Assembly (NCBI GenBank): GCA_903789525.1
Contig: CAIFER010000001.1
Coordinates: 496,001-560,000 of the forward strand
Length of the DNA stretch: 64,000 bases
DNA from: an uncultured Aeriscardovia sp.
GTDB taxonomy: Bacteria; Actinomycetota; Actinomycetes; Actinomycetales; Bifidobacteriaceae
Reading direction: 5' to 3'
The notes beneath the pieces were generated by a model. It made no database searches and was not told the origin of the DNA. It was given only the letters and a program-made list of their open reading frames with translations. Position numbers and translations under genes: made by a program. This document shows positions 27,957 through 36,789 of the stretch, piece after piece. The stretch's first letter is position 1. Every line of letters begins with the position of its first letter.

Positions 27957-28550
27957 ATGAAAGAGCTGGAGGATCGTATTCGTCGTGACGGAGAGGTCAA
28001 GTCAACTGAAATTCTCAAAGTTGGCTCGTTCCTCAATCATCAGATTGACGTCTCTCTGTTCAATGATATGGGAGCAGAATGGGCTCGCCTTTTTGCTAGT
28101 AAACACATCAACAAAATTCTGACGATCGAAGCCTCCGGAATCGCTATCGCGGCCATTGCAGCTCAGCATTTTGGCAACATTCCAGTCGTCTATGCAAAGA
28201 AGAACCAATCGCGGACGCTCGATAACAGCCAATATGAGACGCAGGTGTACTCGTTTACGAAGCAAAAGTATTACAAGGTCATTGTCTCTACCCGCTATCT
28301 CACCGCGGATGACCACGTGCTCCTCATCGACGACTTCCTCGCGAACGGCAATGCCATGCACGGGTTGATTGACTTGTGCAAGCAAGCTGGAGCACATGTA
28401 GAAGGAATCGGCGTAGCGATTGAAAAGTATTTCGAACCTGGTGGTCGCAAGCTGCGCTCTGAAGGATGGGATCTCCAGTCTCTCGCGTGTGTCAAGTCCA
28501 TGAATCCTCAAACGGGTGACGTCATTTTCGAGGAGAATCCGACTGCCTGA
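27957..28550 (+). CDS. xpt: Xanthine phosphoribosyltransferase
   Basis: Converts xanthine and PRPP to XMP, which GuaA (encoded near 35 kb) turns to GMP. The sequence starts [14 protein letters not shown] and carries the PRPP-binding motif [16 protein letters not shown] near residue 125, together with the YAKKNQSRT segment that is typical of Xpt. Length 197 is standard. ATG 27957 has GGAAGGA seven bases upstream; the frame extends upstream without support. It is 33 bases before a xanthine/uracil-type permease gene, forming a xanthine salvage operon as in Bacillus xpt-pbuX. Confidence 0.96.
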   Translation: MKELEDRIRRDGEVKSTEILKVGSFLNHQIDVSLFNDMGAEWARLFASKHINKILTIEASGIAIAAIAAQHFGNIPVVYAKKNQSRTLDNSQYETQVYSFTKQKYYKVIVSTRYLTADDHVLLIDDFLANGNAMHGLIDLCKQAGAHVEGIGVAIEKYFEPGGRKLRSEGWDLQSLACVKSMNPQTGDVIFEENPTA

Positions 28551-28583
28551 ACTGTTACTCACCTGCATCACGAAGAGAAAAGC

Positions 28584-29930
28584 ATGACAAGGATGACAGA
28601 GACGCACACTCCACAGCACACGAATCCACTCACCGAGTTTGACGGCCACATCCGGTTCATCACAGGTCTTCCGTACGGACTCCAGCACGTCCTGGCGATG
28701 TTCGTCGCGAATCTCGCTCCAATATTTCTCGTCACATCCGCAGCTCATATGAACGCTGACCAATCAGCCCAGCTCGTGCAAAGTGCTCTCCTCATGGCAG
28801 GTTTGGGTACTCTCCTCCAGCTGTACCCGATCTGGCGTTTTGGTTCGCGTCTACCAATCGTCACCGGTATTTCATTCACATACGTGGCAGCTATCACAGC
28901 CATCGTTGCCACACACGGTTATGGGACGGCAGTTGGAGCAATCATTATCGGTGGTGTGCTGGAAGCGCTCCTCGGCCTGACTGCTGCGTGGTGGCGTACA
29001 TTCATCCCCACGATCGTGCCTGCCCTCGTCGTCACATCTATTGGTTTGTCGCTTCTCCCTGTTGCAGCGCAAAGTTTCGGTGGAGGCACCAATTCTCATG
29101 ATTTTGGATCGTGGAAGAACATACTGCTTGCTTCCATTACGCTGATTATTTGCATCGCCTTTCAAGTGCTCGCACGCGGATTTGTCAAGCAGCTATCCGT
29201 TCTCGCTGGTCTCATCGGTGGCTATATCCTCGCGCTCTGTCTGCATGCTGTCGATTTCTCGCCCTTCCAGCATTTGACGGTCTTTTCTGTCCCACATTTT
29301 CTTCCTTTCACACCGCGCTTTGACGCTGGCGCAATCGTTTCTCTGTGCGTGCTGTACCTCGTTTCCGCCATTGAAGTAACTGGGGATACGACCGTTCTGG
29401 CACGCGTTGGCTTGAACCGAGATCCAACTAACCGAGAAGTCTCTGGTTCGATTGCTGGCGATGGTGTGATCTCACTCGCCTCTGGACTCTTTGGATGCCT
29501 TCCATTGACGAGTTTTGCTCAGAATATCGGGCTTGTACGCATGACAAAAGTTGTCAATCGCCGCGTTATCGCCTCTGGCGCCGGAATCCTGATCATCTCT
29601 GCCTTCGTACCTGCCATCGCTGCAGCATTCAATTCCATCCCACAAGCTGTGATGGGCGGCTGCACTGTCGTGATGTTTGGCAGTGTCCTCCTCGCCGGTT
29701 TCCAAATGATTGCACAAGCAGGATTTAGTGAACGAAACGTCCTCATCTCCTCATTGAGCTTGACGATGGGCGTTGGTTTCACGCAGGCACCTGCTCTCTT
29801 CGCACACGCGCCGGCTCTCGTTCGCCAAGTCTTTGCCGGAAACCCTGTAGCTGGAGTGTTTATCATTGCACTCGTACTGAGCTTGATTCTTCCGCGATCT
29901 GAGAAAACCTCTCGATCGAAAACGCATTAA
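28584..29930 (+). CDS. pbuX: Xanthine permease, NCS2 family
   Basis: A 448-residue polytopic NCS2 transporter. It opens with GLPYGLQHVLAMFVANLAPIF and has GISFTYVAAI, an SAIEVTGDTTVLA segment in place of the uracil permease AENVGHVKS motif, and CLPLTSFAQNIGLVRMTKVVNR, which together identify the xanthine/urate branch of the family. Pairing with xpt supports xanthine as substrate. About 12-14 membrane helices are evident. The ribosome binding site is GAAGAGAAAAGC before ATG 28584; an internal ATG at 28593 is possible. Confidence 0.92.
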   Translation: MTRMTETHTPQHTNPLTEFDGHIRFITGLPYGLQHVLAMFVANLAPIFLVTSAAHMNADQSAQLVQSALLMAGLGTLLQLYPIWRFGSRLPIVTGISFTYVAAITAIVATHGYGTAVGAIIIGGVLEALLGLTAAWWRTFIPTIVPALVVTSIGLSLLPVAAQSFGGGTNSHDFGSWKNILLASITLIICIAFQVLARGFVKQLSVLAGLIGGYILALCLHAVDFSPFQHLTVFSVPHFLPFTPRFDAGAIVSLCVLYLVSAIEVTGDTTVLARVGLNRDPTNREVSGSIAGDGVISLASGLFGCLPLTSFAQNIGLVRMTKVVNRRVIASGAGILIISAFVPAIAAAFNSIPQAVMGGCTVVMFGSVLLAGFQMIAQAGFSERNVLISSLSLTMGVGFTQAPALFAHAPALVRQVFAGNPVAGVFIIALVLSLILPRSEKTSRSKTH

Positions 29931-29971
29931 CGACTAGTGATAGACGTATCAAACTATTTTGACCTCTAAGG

Positions 29972-30958
29972 ATGAAAATGAAAGCTATTGATGTTTTCAC
30001 GCACATTCTGCCGACTGCGTACCGTCGTGCACTCGACCGCAGTATTCCAAATGTGGGCGGTCGTCATCCATCTTTGCGAGAACCTCTCCTGCAAGATTTT
30101 GATATGAGGCTCGTCGCCAACCCCGTCCAAACATTGCAAGTAACGGCAAGCGTCGTCATCGACGATCAGATTCGAGCGAAGACACAGCCGCGCGTGGCCG
30201 AACAGACGAATGCTGAATTGGCACAAACGGTTCTTGATCATCCTGAGTTGTTCGAAGGCGCAATCGCACGTGTGGCCGCCTCTGACATGAATTGGTCCGC
30301 GCATTATATTGCCGATACGATCGCACGCTCAGATATCCTCTTAGGCGTACAAATGATGACGAAAGAATCAGGTGTTCCTTTGACCGATGCGCACTACGAT
30401 CTGGTGCGCGACGCTCTTTGCCGCAGTCACCGTATCTTGTGGGTCCGTTCCGTCATTGAACATGCACCAGGCAATGCGCATGTTCTTTCCGCCACTCTTG
30501 ACGACATCCGTCAAGTGACCGATTCAATCGCGCACGACCAGTGGACGAGCCGGTTTGCAGGGATGCCGATCATCATTCACATGGGCGTCGCTGCGTTAAG
30601 TAATGCTACAGACACGCAAGCTCGTGAGTATGCTGGGCTATATCTCGACACTGCATGCGCATCATCTGAACAAATTGAACGTGCAGCATCGCTGTTTGGA
30701 GCAGGCCATATTCTCTTTTCCTCCGATGCGCCATTTGGACCGGATCCGCTCAGCATCGAGCAAAATGCGCTTGATGCGATTGACCACACTCATCTCAGTG
30801 ATGAGCAGAAGACAGCAATCAAGCTGAATACATGGGAATCACTGCGGTCGTCAATCCCCATGCACGTGCAAACCGAGAAAGACGCATATCAACTCGATAA
30901 GGCAGAGCAAGCAAAACGCGAAGCGGCAAAAAAGGCTGCCAACAACGATGAAGAATGA
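29972..30958 (+). CDS. Amidohydrolase family 2 (ACMSD-like) protein
   Basis: A 328-residue TIM-barrel metal-dependent hydrolase or decarboxylase-like protein. The start AIDVFTHILPTAYRR matches the opening of the ACMSD/amidohydrolase-2 family, the PIIIHMGVAAL segment has the barrel His, and ILFSSDAPFGPD carries the C-terminal metal-binding Asp. In the usual HxH metal motif the first His is Phe here (FTH), so metal binding may differ. The C-terminal 40 residues are charged (Lys/Ala/Glu). It lies 41 bases after pbuX on the same strand and may share its transcript, but its substrate is unknown. Confidence 0.75.
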   Translation: MKMKAIDVFTHILPTAYRRALDRSIPNVGGRHPSLREPLLQDFDMRLVANPVQTLQVTASVVIDDQIRAKTQPRVAEQTNAELAQTVLDHPELFEGAIARVAASDMNWSAHYIADTIARSDILLGVQMMTKESGVPLTDAHYDLVRDALCRSHRILWVRSVIEHAPGNAHVLSATLDDIRQVTDSIAHDQWTSRFAGMPIIIHMGVAALSNATDTQAREYAGLYLDTACASSEQIERAASLFGAGHILFSSDAPFGPDPLSIEQNALDAIDHTHLSDEQKTAIKLNTWESLRSSIPMHVQTEKDAYQLDKAEQAKREAAKKAANNDEE

Positions 30959-30970
30959 CTTTCCTCACAT

Positions 30971-32299
30971 TTACTTGCCGGTGTGTGTTTCTTTCCACTG
31001 ATCAACAGCCGTCTTCAGCCGATGGAGTGCATCATCGACTTGACGACGCGGGCAAGCGAGTGCCATCCGAATAAAGTCTCCGCCTGCCCCATACGTGGAG
31101 CCAGGTGTCACGATCAAACCTGTCTTCTGACGAATGAAAGCACACAATGCATCTGTTCTGCCAAGCGGATGTGATAGGGCATCGTGCTGATTAACCGTAA
31201 ATCGAGATGCCTGCCCACCAATCGCCTTCCACTCCTCGGATGTAAGTGGGTAACGATCCAAGAGATCAGCGCAATCAATCCATAGTAAATACGTGGCAGC
31301 GAGCTGAACCGGGACAAGCTCCGGAATCGATGTTGCGAGAAAATGCTCGACGTGCTCGACATTCGCTTTCAGATACAGTTTCAGCGCTGAATACCAGTGA
31401 TCTGAGCGCGTATAGGCTGCAATTGTGCCCGGAATCGCCGCCAGATTCGGTTCAGCAATCTCATCCTGATTGAATCCACGAACAGCTTTTTGCCGTAAAC
31501 CTTCGTCAGCAATAATGGCCGTTGCCGCATGCAGCGCCGCTACATTGAACGTTTTCGATGGCGAAACAAGCTCGATGACATTGTGCCGCAACGGATCCGG
31601 CAAAGAAAGAAGTGGAGTGTAGTCTTCCCCTCGCAAAACAAGGTCACCATGGATCTCATCTGAAATGATGGTGACATGATGATTTGCTGCAAGACGGACA
31701 ATACGTGCCAAATCTTCCGGCTCCAACACAAAACCGATCGGGTTGTGAGGATTGCAAACAATCATGAGCGTGGTGAGTGGATCTGCCATCTTCTGCTCAA
31801 GATCAGCCCAATCGATGGCATACGAACGGTGAGCCCGGTCATAGACAAGCGGGGAAGCGAGCGCATGTCGGCCGTTATTAAGTATCGAGTTGAAGAAGAT
31901 GTTGTACACCGGGGTGAGCAGCAGGACGTTGTCCCCCATATTACTGATGTGCCGAACGAGTGAGCTAATTGCCGGCACAACGCCCGTAACAAAGTGCATC
32001 CATGAGCGCGGCGGCTCAAAACCGTGATGACGACTCATCCATCCGGCTACCGCGTTGTAATAGTCGTCGCCTGGCACCTCATAGCCGAAAACTCCTGTTT
32101 TCACCTTGTTTTCCAGAGTATGGATGATTGCCGGTGACGTACGGAAATCCATATCCGCAATCGTCATCGGCAACTCACCAGGCTGGGCTTCCTCATCCCA
32201 CTTATCTGAATCGGTGCCTCGGCGTGAGACCGGCTGATCGAAATACGACGCGTCGCAGGCGACATCGTCGATGTGACTGACAGATTCGTTCTGACTCAT
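30971..32299 (-). CDS. MalY/PatB-type aminotransferase (cystathionine beta-lyase-like)
   Basis: A fold type I pyridoxal-phosphate enzyme. It has the MalY/PatB pattern PMTIADMDFRTSPAI, FGYEVPGDDYYNAV, CNPHNPIG, IISDEIHGDLV and the Schiff-base lysine in VSPSKTFNVAAL. Family members cleave C-S bonds (cystathionine beta-lyase) and some also act as regulators. Length 442. ATG 32299 has GAGGG 11 bases upstream; a GTG at 32317 overlaps the stop of the upstream DUF3737 gene (GTGA), so coupled translation from there is possible. It forms a two-gene operon with the DUF3737 gene, divergent from a TetR regulator. Confidence 0.9.
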   Translation of the reverse strand: MSQNESVSHIDDVACDASYFDQPVSRRGTDSDKWDEEAQPGELPMTIADMDFRTSPAIIHTLENKVKTGVFGYEVPGDDYYNAVAGWMSRHHGFEPPRSWMHFVTGVVPAISSLVRHISNMGDNVLLLTPVYNIFFNSILNNGRHALASPLVYDRAHRSYAIDWADLEQKMADPLTTLMIVCNPHNPIGFVLEPEDLARIVRLAANHHVTIISDEIHGDLVLRGEDYTPLLSLPDPLRHNVIELVSPSKTFNVAALHAATAIIADEGLRQKAVRGFNQDEIAEPNLAAIPGTIAAYTRSDHWYSALKLYLKANVEHVEHFLATSIPELVPVQLAATYLLWIDCADLLDRYPLTSEEWKAIGGQASRFTVNQHDALSHPLGRTDALCAFIRQKTGLIVTPGSTYGAGGDFIRMALACPRRQVDDALHRLKTAVDQWKETHTGK

Positions 32300-32313
32300 C
32301 GTTCGCTGCGCCC

Positions 32314-33315
32314 TCACTCGTTGTATCCAGCGATATGCTCTTGTGACTGATCTGCCGATCGTCCGGCTTGAGCAGTGATACGCTGACCGCCCACAATCAC
32401 AACGGTGTCAGCTGGATTAACCACATTTGGATCACTAATCAATGCACCGACAGCAGGGGCCTCGATGCGCCCCGAAATCGGGTTTTTGATGGAGTCAATC
32501 GGCGTGGTCACCTGTGCGTCAATGTGTGAGCACATCTCAAAAGCAAGATCTGTGCGCAACAGCTTCGTGTTCTTAATAGTGAGGCCGTCAATGTAGCACA
32601 ATCCCTGATCGGATTCGACGATGCAATTTTCGAGCCGAATATTCGAAGAATTCCACGCCAAATATTCGCCATTGATAAACGAATTCTTCACAACCACATT
32701 CGACGTGTTCCAGAACGCGTCCTTTGCCACGATGCGCGAATTCGTTACCGTGATGTTACTGGCACCGTCAAACGCGTAATCACCGATGATGTTGAGATGA
32801 TCGGCAGTGATGTTTTTACTGTTCATCCCAAAGTAAATGCCGTTTGCCTGAACGTGATTGAGAGTAATGTCCTCACAATTCCACAGGGTTTCCTTGGCAT
32901 CAGAGAAGAAGACGTTCGTGAGCGTAATACCTCGCGAGCGGCGGAACAACTTCGTGCCTTGGAGCGAGCAGTCTGACATGGTGAAATTGCGCACGTACCA
33001 CATCCCCGCGTGAGCAATCGTCTCAACGACGGTGTTCTCAACAGTGACATGATCGGCATACCAGAATGGGTATTTCCACTTGAAGACACAATCGCGCACA
33101 TCAACATTGCGCACCTCTTTGAGTGGAGATTCACCCTTCCCGAACGTGCAGTTTTCCACACGCGCATTTTTGATGCCGTAGAGCGGACGTTCACCGGTGA
33201 AATACTTTCCTGAAATGCTCTGAAGATCTTTATCTGACGTTGGAGAGGACGTATTATCTGGCGCTACAGCACGAGAATGTGTTCCACACCACTGCGTCAA
33301 TTCTTGTGAATCCAT
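32314..33315 (-). CDS. DUF3737 beta-helix protein
   Basis: A 333-residue protein built of short repeating strands, each of the form x-N-x-x-(V/I)-x-(N/D)-(C/S) (for example ARVENCTFGKGES, VDVRDCVFKWKYPFW, ITVTNSRIVAKDAFW, IRLENCIVESDQG), spaced about 20-24 residues apart, which predicts a right-handed parallel beta-helix. Recurring FW/YW pairs (PFWYADH, DAFWNTS, YLAWNSS) mark repeat ends. This matches DUF3737, a family of unknown function seen in lactobacilli and bifidobacteria. There is no signal peptide. ATG 33315 has GAAGGA seven bases upstream. The link to a C-S lyase hints at a role in sulfur compound metabolism, which is only an inference. Confidence 0.88.
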   Translation of the reverse strand: MDSQELTQWCGTHSRAVAPDNTSSPTSDKDLQSISGKYFTGERPLYGIKNARVENCTFGKGESPLKEVRNVDVRDCVFKWKYPFWYADHVTVENTVVETIAHAGMWYVRNFTMSDCSLQGTKLFRRSRGITLTNVFFSDAKETLWNCEDITLNHVQANGIYFGMNSKNITADHLNIIGDYAFDGASNITVTNSRIVAKDAFWNTSNVVVKNSFINGEYLAWNSSNIRLENCIVESDQGLCYIDGLTIKNTKLLRTDLAFEMCSHIDAQVTTPIDSIKNPISGRIEAPAVGALISDPNVVNPADTVVIVGGQRITAQAGRSADQSQEHIAGYNE

Positions 33316-33466
33316 TCGGGACTTCCTTCTCTCCTCGCTCGGACACTGCAACTCCTCGTGCAGCCTTCTTACCCCTCGTCTCTTAATATATTGTCACTCA
33401 CACGTATTCAGCGGACAACGAAACGTCGTGCCCTTTCACGTCCGGACTGACCAGGAAGCTAACAGT

Positions 33467-34039
33467 ATGAGCATGAACGAGCATCAACCACGGCGCAAGC
33501 GGCAGATTGAAAAGACGAAAGAGGCGTTTAGCACCGCCCTCCTGTATTTGCTTGCCCGCCAACCACTTGATTCGTTGACAGTGACCGCACTCGTCTCCGC
33601 CTCAGGAATGTCTCGCAAGTCCTTCTACCGCCACTACTCGTCTCTGGCAGACGTCCTCGTGGACGATGCGGTCCGCCTCACCATCCGCATGTCTCAATCG
33701 CTCTCCACTCCAGGCACGCTGTCGATCTCACGGCTATGCGGTTCGATCATCACGTTTTGGACACCGCACACCGACGTGCTCATTGCTCTGCGTGATGCTC
33801 ACCTCATGGCACAATTCCACCGCGAATGGGATCGCTATGCGCTCACGTCCATTCAGCCGCCACTCGTTCGTTCATTTTTCACGGCCGGTACGTTCAGTAT
33901 GCTTTCGCAATGGATCCACCACAACTGCGCTGACGATGCTGACCACATTCGTCATCTGTTCGTTCGCTGTGATCAACCGCATGATGAGTTACCACCTAGT
34001 GAAGATATGCTTGCCAGAAGTAATATCCAGCCTGAATAA
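33467..34039 (+). CDS. TetR/AcrR-family transcriptional regulator
   Basis: A 190-residue regulator. The N-terminal helix-turn-helix region is clear: RRKRQIEKTKEAFSTALLYL, then LTVTALVSASGMSRKSFYRHYSSLADVLVDD. The C-terminal ligand domain is short and not closely like any group I know; it resembles the TetR proteins with a DUF-type C-terminal domain common in Firmicutes. ATG 33467 has AGGAAG eight bases upstream. It diverges from the DUF3737-MalY operon across 151 bases and likely controls it. Its 3' end overlaps the convergent TSUP gene by 44 bases. Confidence 0.88.
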   Translation: MSMNEHQPRRKRQIEKTKEAFSTALLYLLARQPLDSLTVTALVSASGMSRKSFYRHYSSLADVLVDDAVRLTIRMSQSLSTPGTLSISRLCGSIITFWTPHTDVLIALRDAHLMAQFHREWDRYALTSIQPPLVRSFFTAGTFSMLSQWIHHNCADDADHIRHLFVRCDQPHDELPPSEDMLARSNIQPE

Positions 34040-34769
34040 AGGCAAGCACGGCGATAATCCTCCGCATTATTTTCGCAGGAATAAAGCGCAACAAGATTGG
34101 ACCGACATATCCGCCGATAAACATTCCAATAGCCATTGGAATCGCATCAATCCAATAAATCTTCGAGAAAAACGCGTAGATAATGAGCGCAACGAGATTC
34201 GCCATTCCACAAATCACATTGCGAATCGCATTGATCTCGAGAAATGTGCCGCTCACCAAATATGTCAGAATAACGAGAACGACAACACCGCCAGCCGCTC
34301 CAAAGTATGCTTCATAGATTCCCATCGTGACGAGAAGGAGAAGCGCCAGTCCTTTCTGCCACGTTGACAGATGTTTCCGTGTGTTTGTCTGCTGATGCCC
34401 GGAGACGAGAATCATGACACCGGCAAGCGCGATGAAGAACGGAACGATCTTCTCGAACACAGTACCCGGGAATGACAGGAGCAGAATGGATCCGATGACA
34501 GCACCGATGACCGTGCAAAGAGCCAGTTTGCCGACGAGCTTCCATTTGCCATGAAGTTCGCGTGTTGACGAGATCGTGGCTCCGGCACTGTTAAAAATGA
34601 GAGCTACGTCGTTGGTGACGTTAGCAAAGACAGGTGGGATACCCACTGATAGCAAGACAGGATATGAGATCAAGGAAGCGAACGATGCCATCGAGGATGA
34701 CAGTCCTGCAAAGAACCCTCCGACAAGGAGATAGGGCAATAACGCCCATAACGGTAAATGTGCCAGCAC
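33996..34769 (-). CDS. TSUP-family (TauE/SafE) membrane exporter
   Basis: A 257-residue protein with about eight transmembrane helices, typical of the TSUP family. Motifs include FAGLSSSMASFASLISYPVLL near the start, the VTNDVALIFNSAGA segment, and GIYEAYFGAAGGVVVLVIL in the second half, matching the two-repeat fold. Family members move sulfite, sulfonates or other small sulfur-containing acids, usually outward. Next to a C-S lyase cluster, export of a sulfur compound is a reasonable guess. It is convergent with the TetR gene. Confidence 0.85.
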   Translation of the reverse strand: MLAHLPLWALLPYLLVGGFFAGLSSSMASFASLISYPVLLSVGIPPVFANVTNDVALIFNSAGATISSTRELHGKWKLVGKLALCTVIGAVIGSILLLSFPGTVFEKIVPFFIALAGVMILVSGHQQTNTRKHLSTWQKGLALLLLVTMGIYEAYFGAAGGVVVLVILTYLVSGTFLEINAIRNVICGMANLVALIIYAFFSKIYWIDAIPMAIGMFIGGYVGPILLRFIPAKIMRRIIAVLAFIQAGYYFWQAYLH

Positions 34770-34807
34770 GTTTTCACCTTACTGAGACCGCATTACTGAG
34801 ACAGTAA

Positions 34808-34853
34808 AAGAAAAGCACTGCTCGAATCGCATGATGCGTCCAAACAGTGCTTT
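34808..34853 (-). terminator. Terminator of guaA
   Basis: A 9-bp stem AAAGCACTG/CAGTGCTTT (34812-34820 with 34845-34853) with an inner GCAT/ATGC pairing, followed on the minus strand by TTTTCTTTT. It lies 24 bases after the guaA stop. Confidence 0.85.
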
Positions 34854-34876
34854 CACGCTCTCATTGCGAGGGAGTA

Positions 34877-36439
34877 TCACTCCCACTCAATCGTTGCCGG
34901 CGGTTTACTCGTCACGTCGTAGACAACACGGTTGATGCCCTTGCACTCGTTTGTGATGCGATCAGCAATCTTGTCGAGCACATCGTATGGCAGACGATAC
35001 CAATCTGCTGTCATGGCATCAGAAGATTCGATTGGACGGATCACAACTGGGCAACCGTACGTCCGCTCGTCTCCCTGAACACCCACAGAATGAACGTTCG
35101 CCAGCAGCACAACTGGGCATTGCCAGATCTTGCGATCCAAACCAGCTTTCGTCATTTCTTCGCGGGCAATAGCATCCGCATGCCGCAGCAGCGCCAAACG
35201 AGCCGGGGTGACCTCACCAACAATGCGAATGGCCAGTCCTGGACCTGGGAACGGCTGACGCCAGACGATGCGATCAGGAAGACCAAGCTTTGTACCAATT
35301 GCTCGCACTTCATCCTTAAAGAGTGTGCGAAGTGGTTCAATGAGCTTGAAGTCCAGATCTTTTGGCAGGCCGCCCACGTTGTGGTGAGACTTAATGACCG
35401 CTGCACCGTCTCCGCCACCGGACTCGACGACATCTGGATACAACGTTCCTTGCACAAGCCACTTGACGTGTGCACCAGACTTACCAGCTTCCGAGACGAT
35501 CTTCTTGGACTCGCGATCAAACGTCTTGATGAACAAGTCACCGATGATCTTGCGCTTCTTCTCTGGATCAGTCACACCCTTGAGCGCATTGATAAACATA
35601 TCTGATTCATCAACAGTTACGAGTTTGATGCCGGTATTCTTCACAAAGTCATGCTGGACTTGCTCGACTTCACCCTCACGCAGCAGACCATGGTTCACAA
35701 AGACGCACGTGAGCTGATCACCCACTGCCTTGTGCACAATCGTGGCTGCAACAGCCGAATCAACGCCACCAGACAGTGCGCAGATCACGCGGTCAGAACC
35801 GACTTTCTGACGGATAGATTCGATCTGCTCCTGCAACAGACCGCTCGTGCTCCAGTTATCGGCAATACCTGCTTCGACATGGAGGAAGTGAGAAATGAGA
35901 TCTTGACCGAGCGGTGTGTGCTTCACCTCTGGATGCCACTGGACTCCATACAACTTGCGAGCTGGATTCGCCATCGCTGCGACTGGCGCACCTGGCGTAT
36001 GGGCAAGGACGTGGAATCCCTCCGGTGCTTTATTGACAGCAACACCGTGGCTCATCCACACCTTTTGCTCAGCAGGCGAACCTTCGAGGAATGACGTGGC
36101 AGACGTAATCGTGGCAGTCGTGCGACCGTACTCGCCTTGTGCTGCTTCATCAACAACGCCACCGAGCTCTTTTGCCATGAGCTGAAAGCCGTAGCAAATG
36201 CCCAAAATCGGGATCCCAGCAGAGAAGATCTTCGGGTCAATGCGCGGCGTTCCGATTTGACACACCGATGCAGGACCACCGGAGAGAATGATGGCCAACG
36301 GCTTCTTGGCGAGCATCTTTTCCACTGACAGCGTATGAGGGACGAGCTCAGAATACACATGCGCTTCACGCACACGCCGAGCAATCAGCTCAGCGTACTG
36401 GGCTCCATAATCAATAACGAGAACTGGACGCCTGTCCAT
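34877..36439 (-). CDS. guaA: GMP synthase (glutamine-hydrolysing)
   Basis: Makes GMP from XMP, ATP and glutamine. The N-terminal amidotransferase domain has [20 protein letters not shown], the nucleophile Cys in GICYGFQLM, and the His/Glu pair in [11 protein letters not shown]. The ATP-pyrophosphatase domain has the P-loop-like [12 protein letters not shown], and the C-terminal dimer domain ends in KPPATIEWE. Length 520 is normal. ATG 36439 has AAGGAG five bases upstream; the 32 codons further upstream are not part of the family. Its substrate XMP can come from Xpt. It diverges from the xfp region. Confidence 0.97.
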   Translation of the reverse strand: MDRRPVLVIDYGAQYAELIARRVREAHVYSELVPHTLSVEKMLAKKPLAIILSGGPASVCQIGTPRIDPKIFSAGIPILGICYGFQLMAKELGGVVDEAAQGEYGRTTATITSATSFLEGSPAEQKVWMSHGVAVNKAPEGFHVLAHTPGAPVAAMANPARKLYGVQWHPEVKHTPLGQDLISHFLHVEAGIADNWSTSGLLQEQIESIRQKVGSDRVICALSGGVDSAVAATIVHKAVGDQLTCVFVNHGLLREGEVEQVQHDFVKNTGIKLVTVDESDMFINALKGVTDPEKKRKIIGDLFIKTFDRESKKIVSEAGKSGAHVKWLVQGTLYPDVVESGGGDGAAVIKSHHNVGGLPKDLDFKLIEPLRTLFKDEVRAIGTKLGLPDRIVWRQPFPGPGLAIRIVGEVTPARLALLRHADAIAREEMTKAGLDRKIWQCPVVLLANVHSVGVQGDERTYGCPVVIRPIESSDAMTADWYRLPYDVLDKIADRITNECKGINRVVYDVTSKPPATIEWE

Positions 36440-36630
36440 ATGGCTCCTTACGGACGTAATTTGTTGATTCCTCACGCTTCTACAAGCTGGAATATGTACG
36501 GTTATTGTGCCGCTCTTTAAGGACATGTACAGCAAGACACGCTCTTCTCATCTTCTCTTCGCTCCGAGAGAAATCATCGTTGTGCAATCGTGCGCACAGA
36601 TGAGGCGAAGACGAAAGAAGAGAATGGAAT

Positions 36631-36645
36631 AGGACACGCTGTCCT
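36631..36645. promoter_or_regulatory. Palindrome upstream of xfp
   Basis: AGGACA-CGC-TGTCCT, a perfect dyad with 6-bp arms, lies 141 bases before the xfp ATG and is followed directly by CACACGTGAA, whose reverse complement matches the repeat in front of alaS. It is a candidate operator in the guaA-xfp divergent region. Confidence 0.35.
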
Positions 36646-36717
36646 CACACGTGAACGTCGTCTCTTTCCAATAAACTGAAGCCGATGAAGGGAACTGAGA
36701 TGTGTGCGAAGGAGGAC

Positions 36718-36789
36718 ATGCCCTCGTTTGCATACAAATTCTCACCTTCAATAAAAACAGATCACATAAGAGTGCAGGAGAACAAATGA
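36718..36789 (+). CDS. Putative 23-residue leader peptide translationally coupled to xfp
   Basis: ATG 36718 is preceded by GAAGGAGGAC, one of the strongest Shine-Dalgarno sequences in the window. The frame encodes [20 protein letters not shown] and three more residues, then stops at TGA 36787-36789, which overlaps the xfp ATG at 36786 as ATGA. In-frame ATGs at 36685 and 36700 lack ribosome binding sites. The peptide resembles nothing I know. The arrangement suggests that ribosomes finishing the short frame re-initiate on xfp. It could be chance; a weak promoter-like pair TTGCAT/ATAAAA inside this frame would, if used, bypass it. Confidence 0.45.
   Translation: MPSFAYKFSPSIKTDHIRVQENK

Noticed and set aside
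36728-36756. TTGCAT/ATAAAA promoter pair immediately before xfp
   Set aside because: Both boxes are weak and the pair lies inside the leader frame. Mentioned as an alternative but not called.
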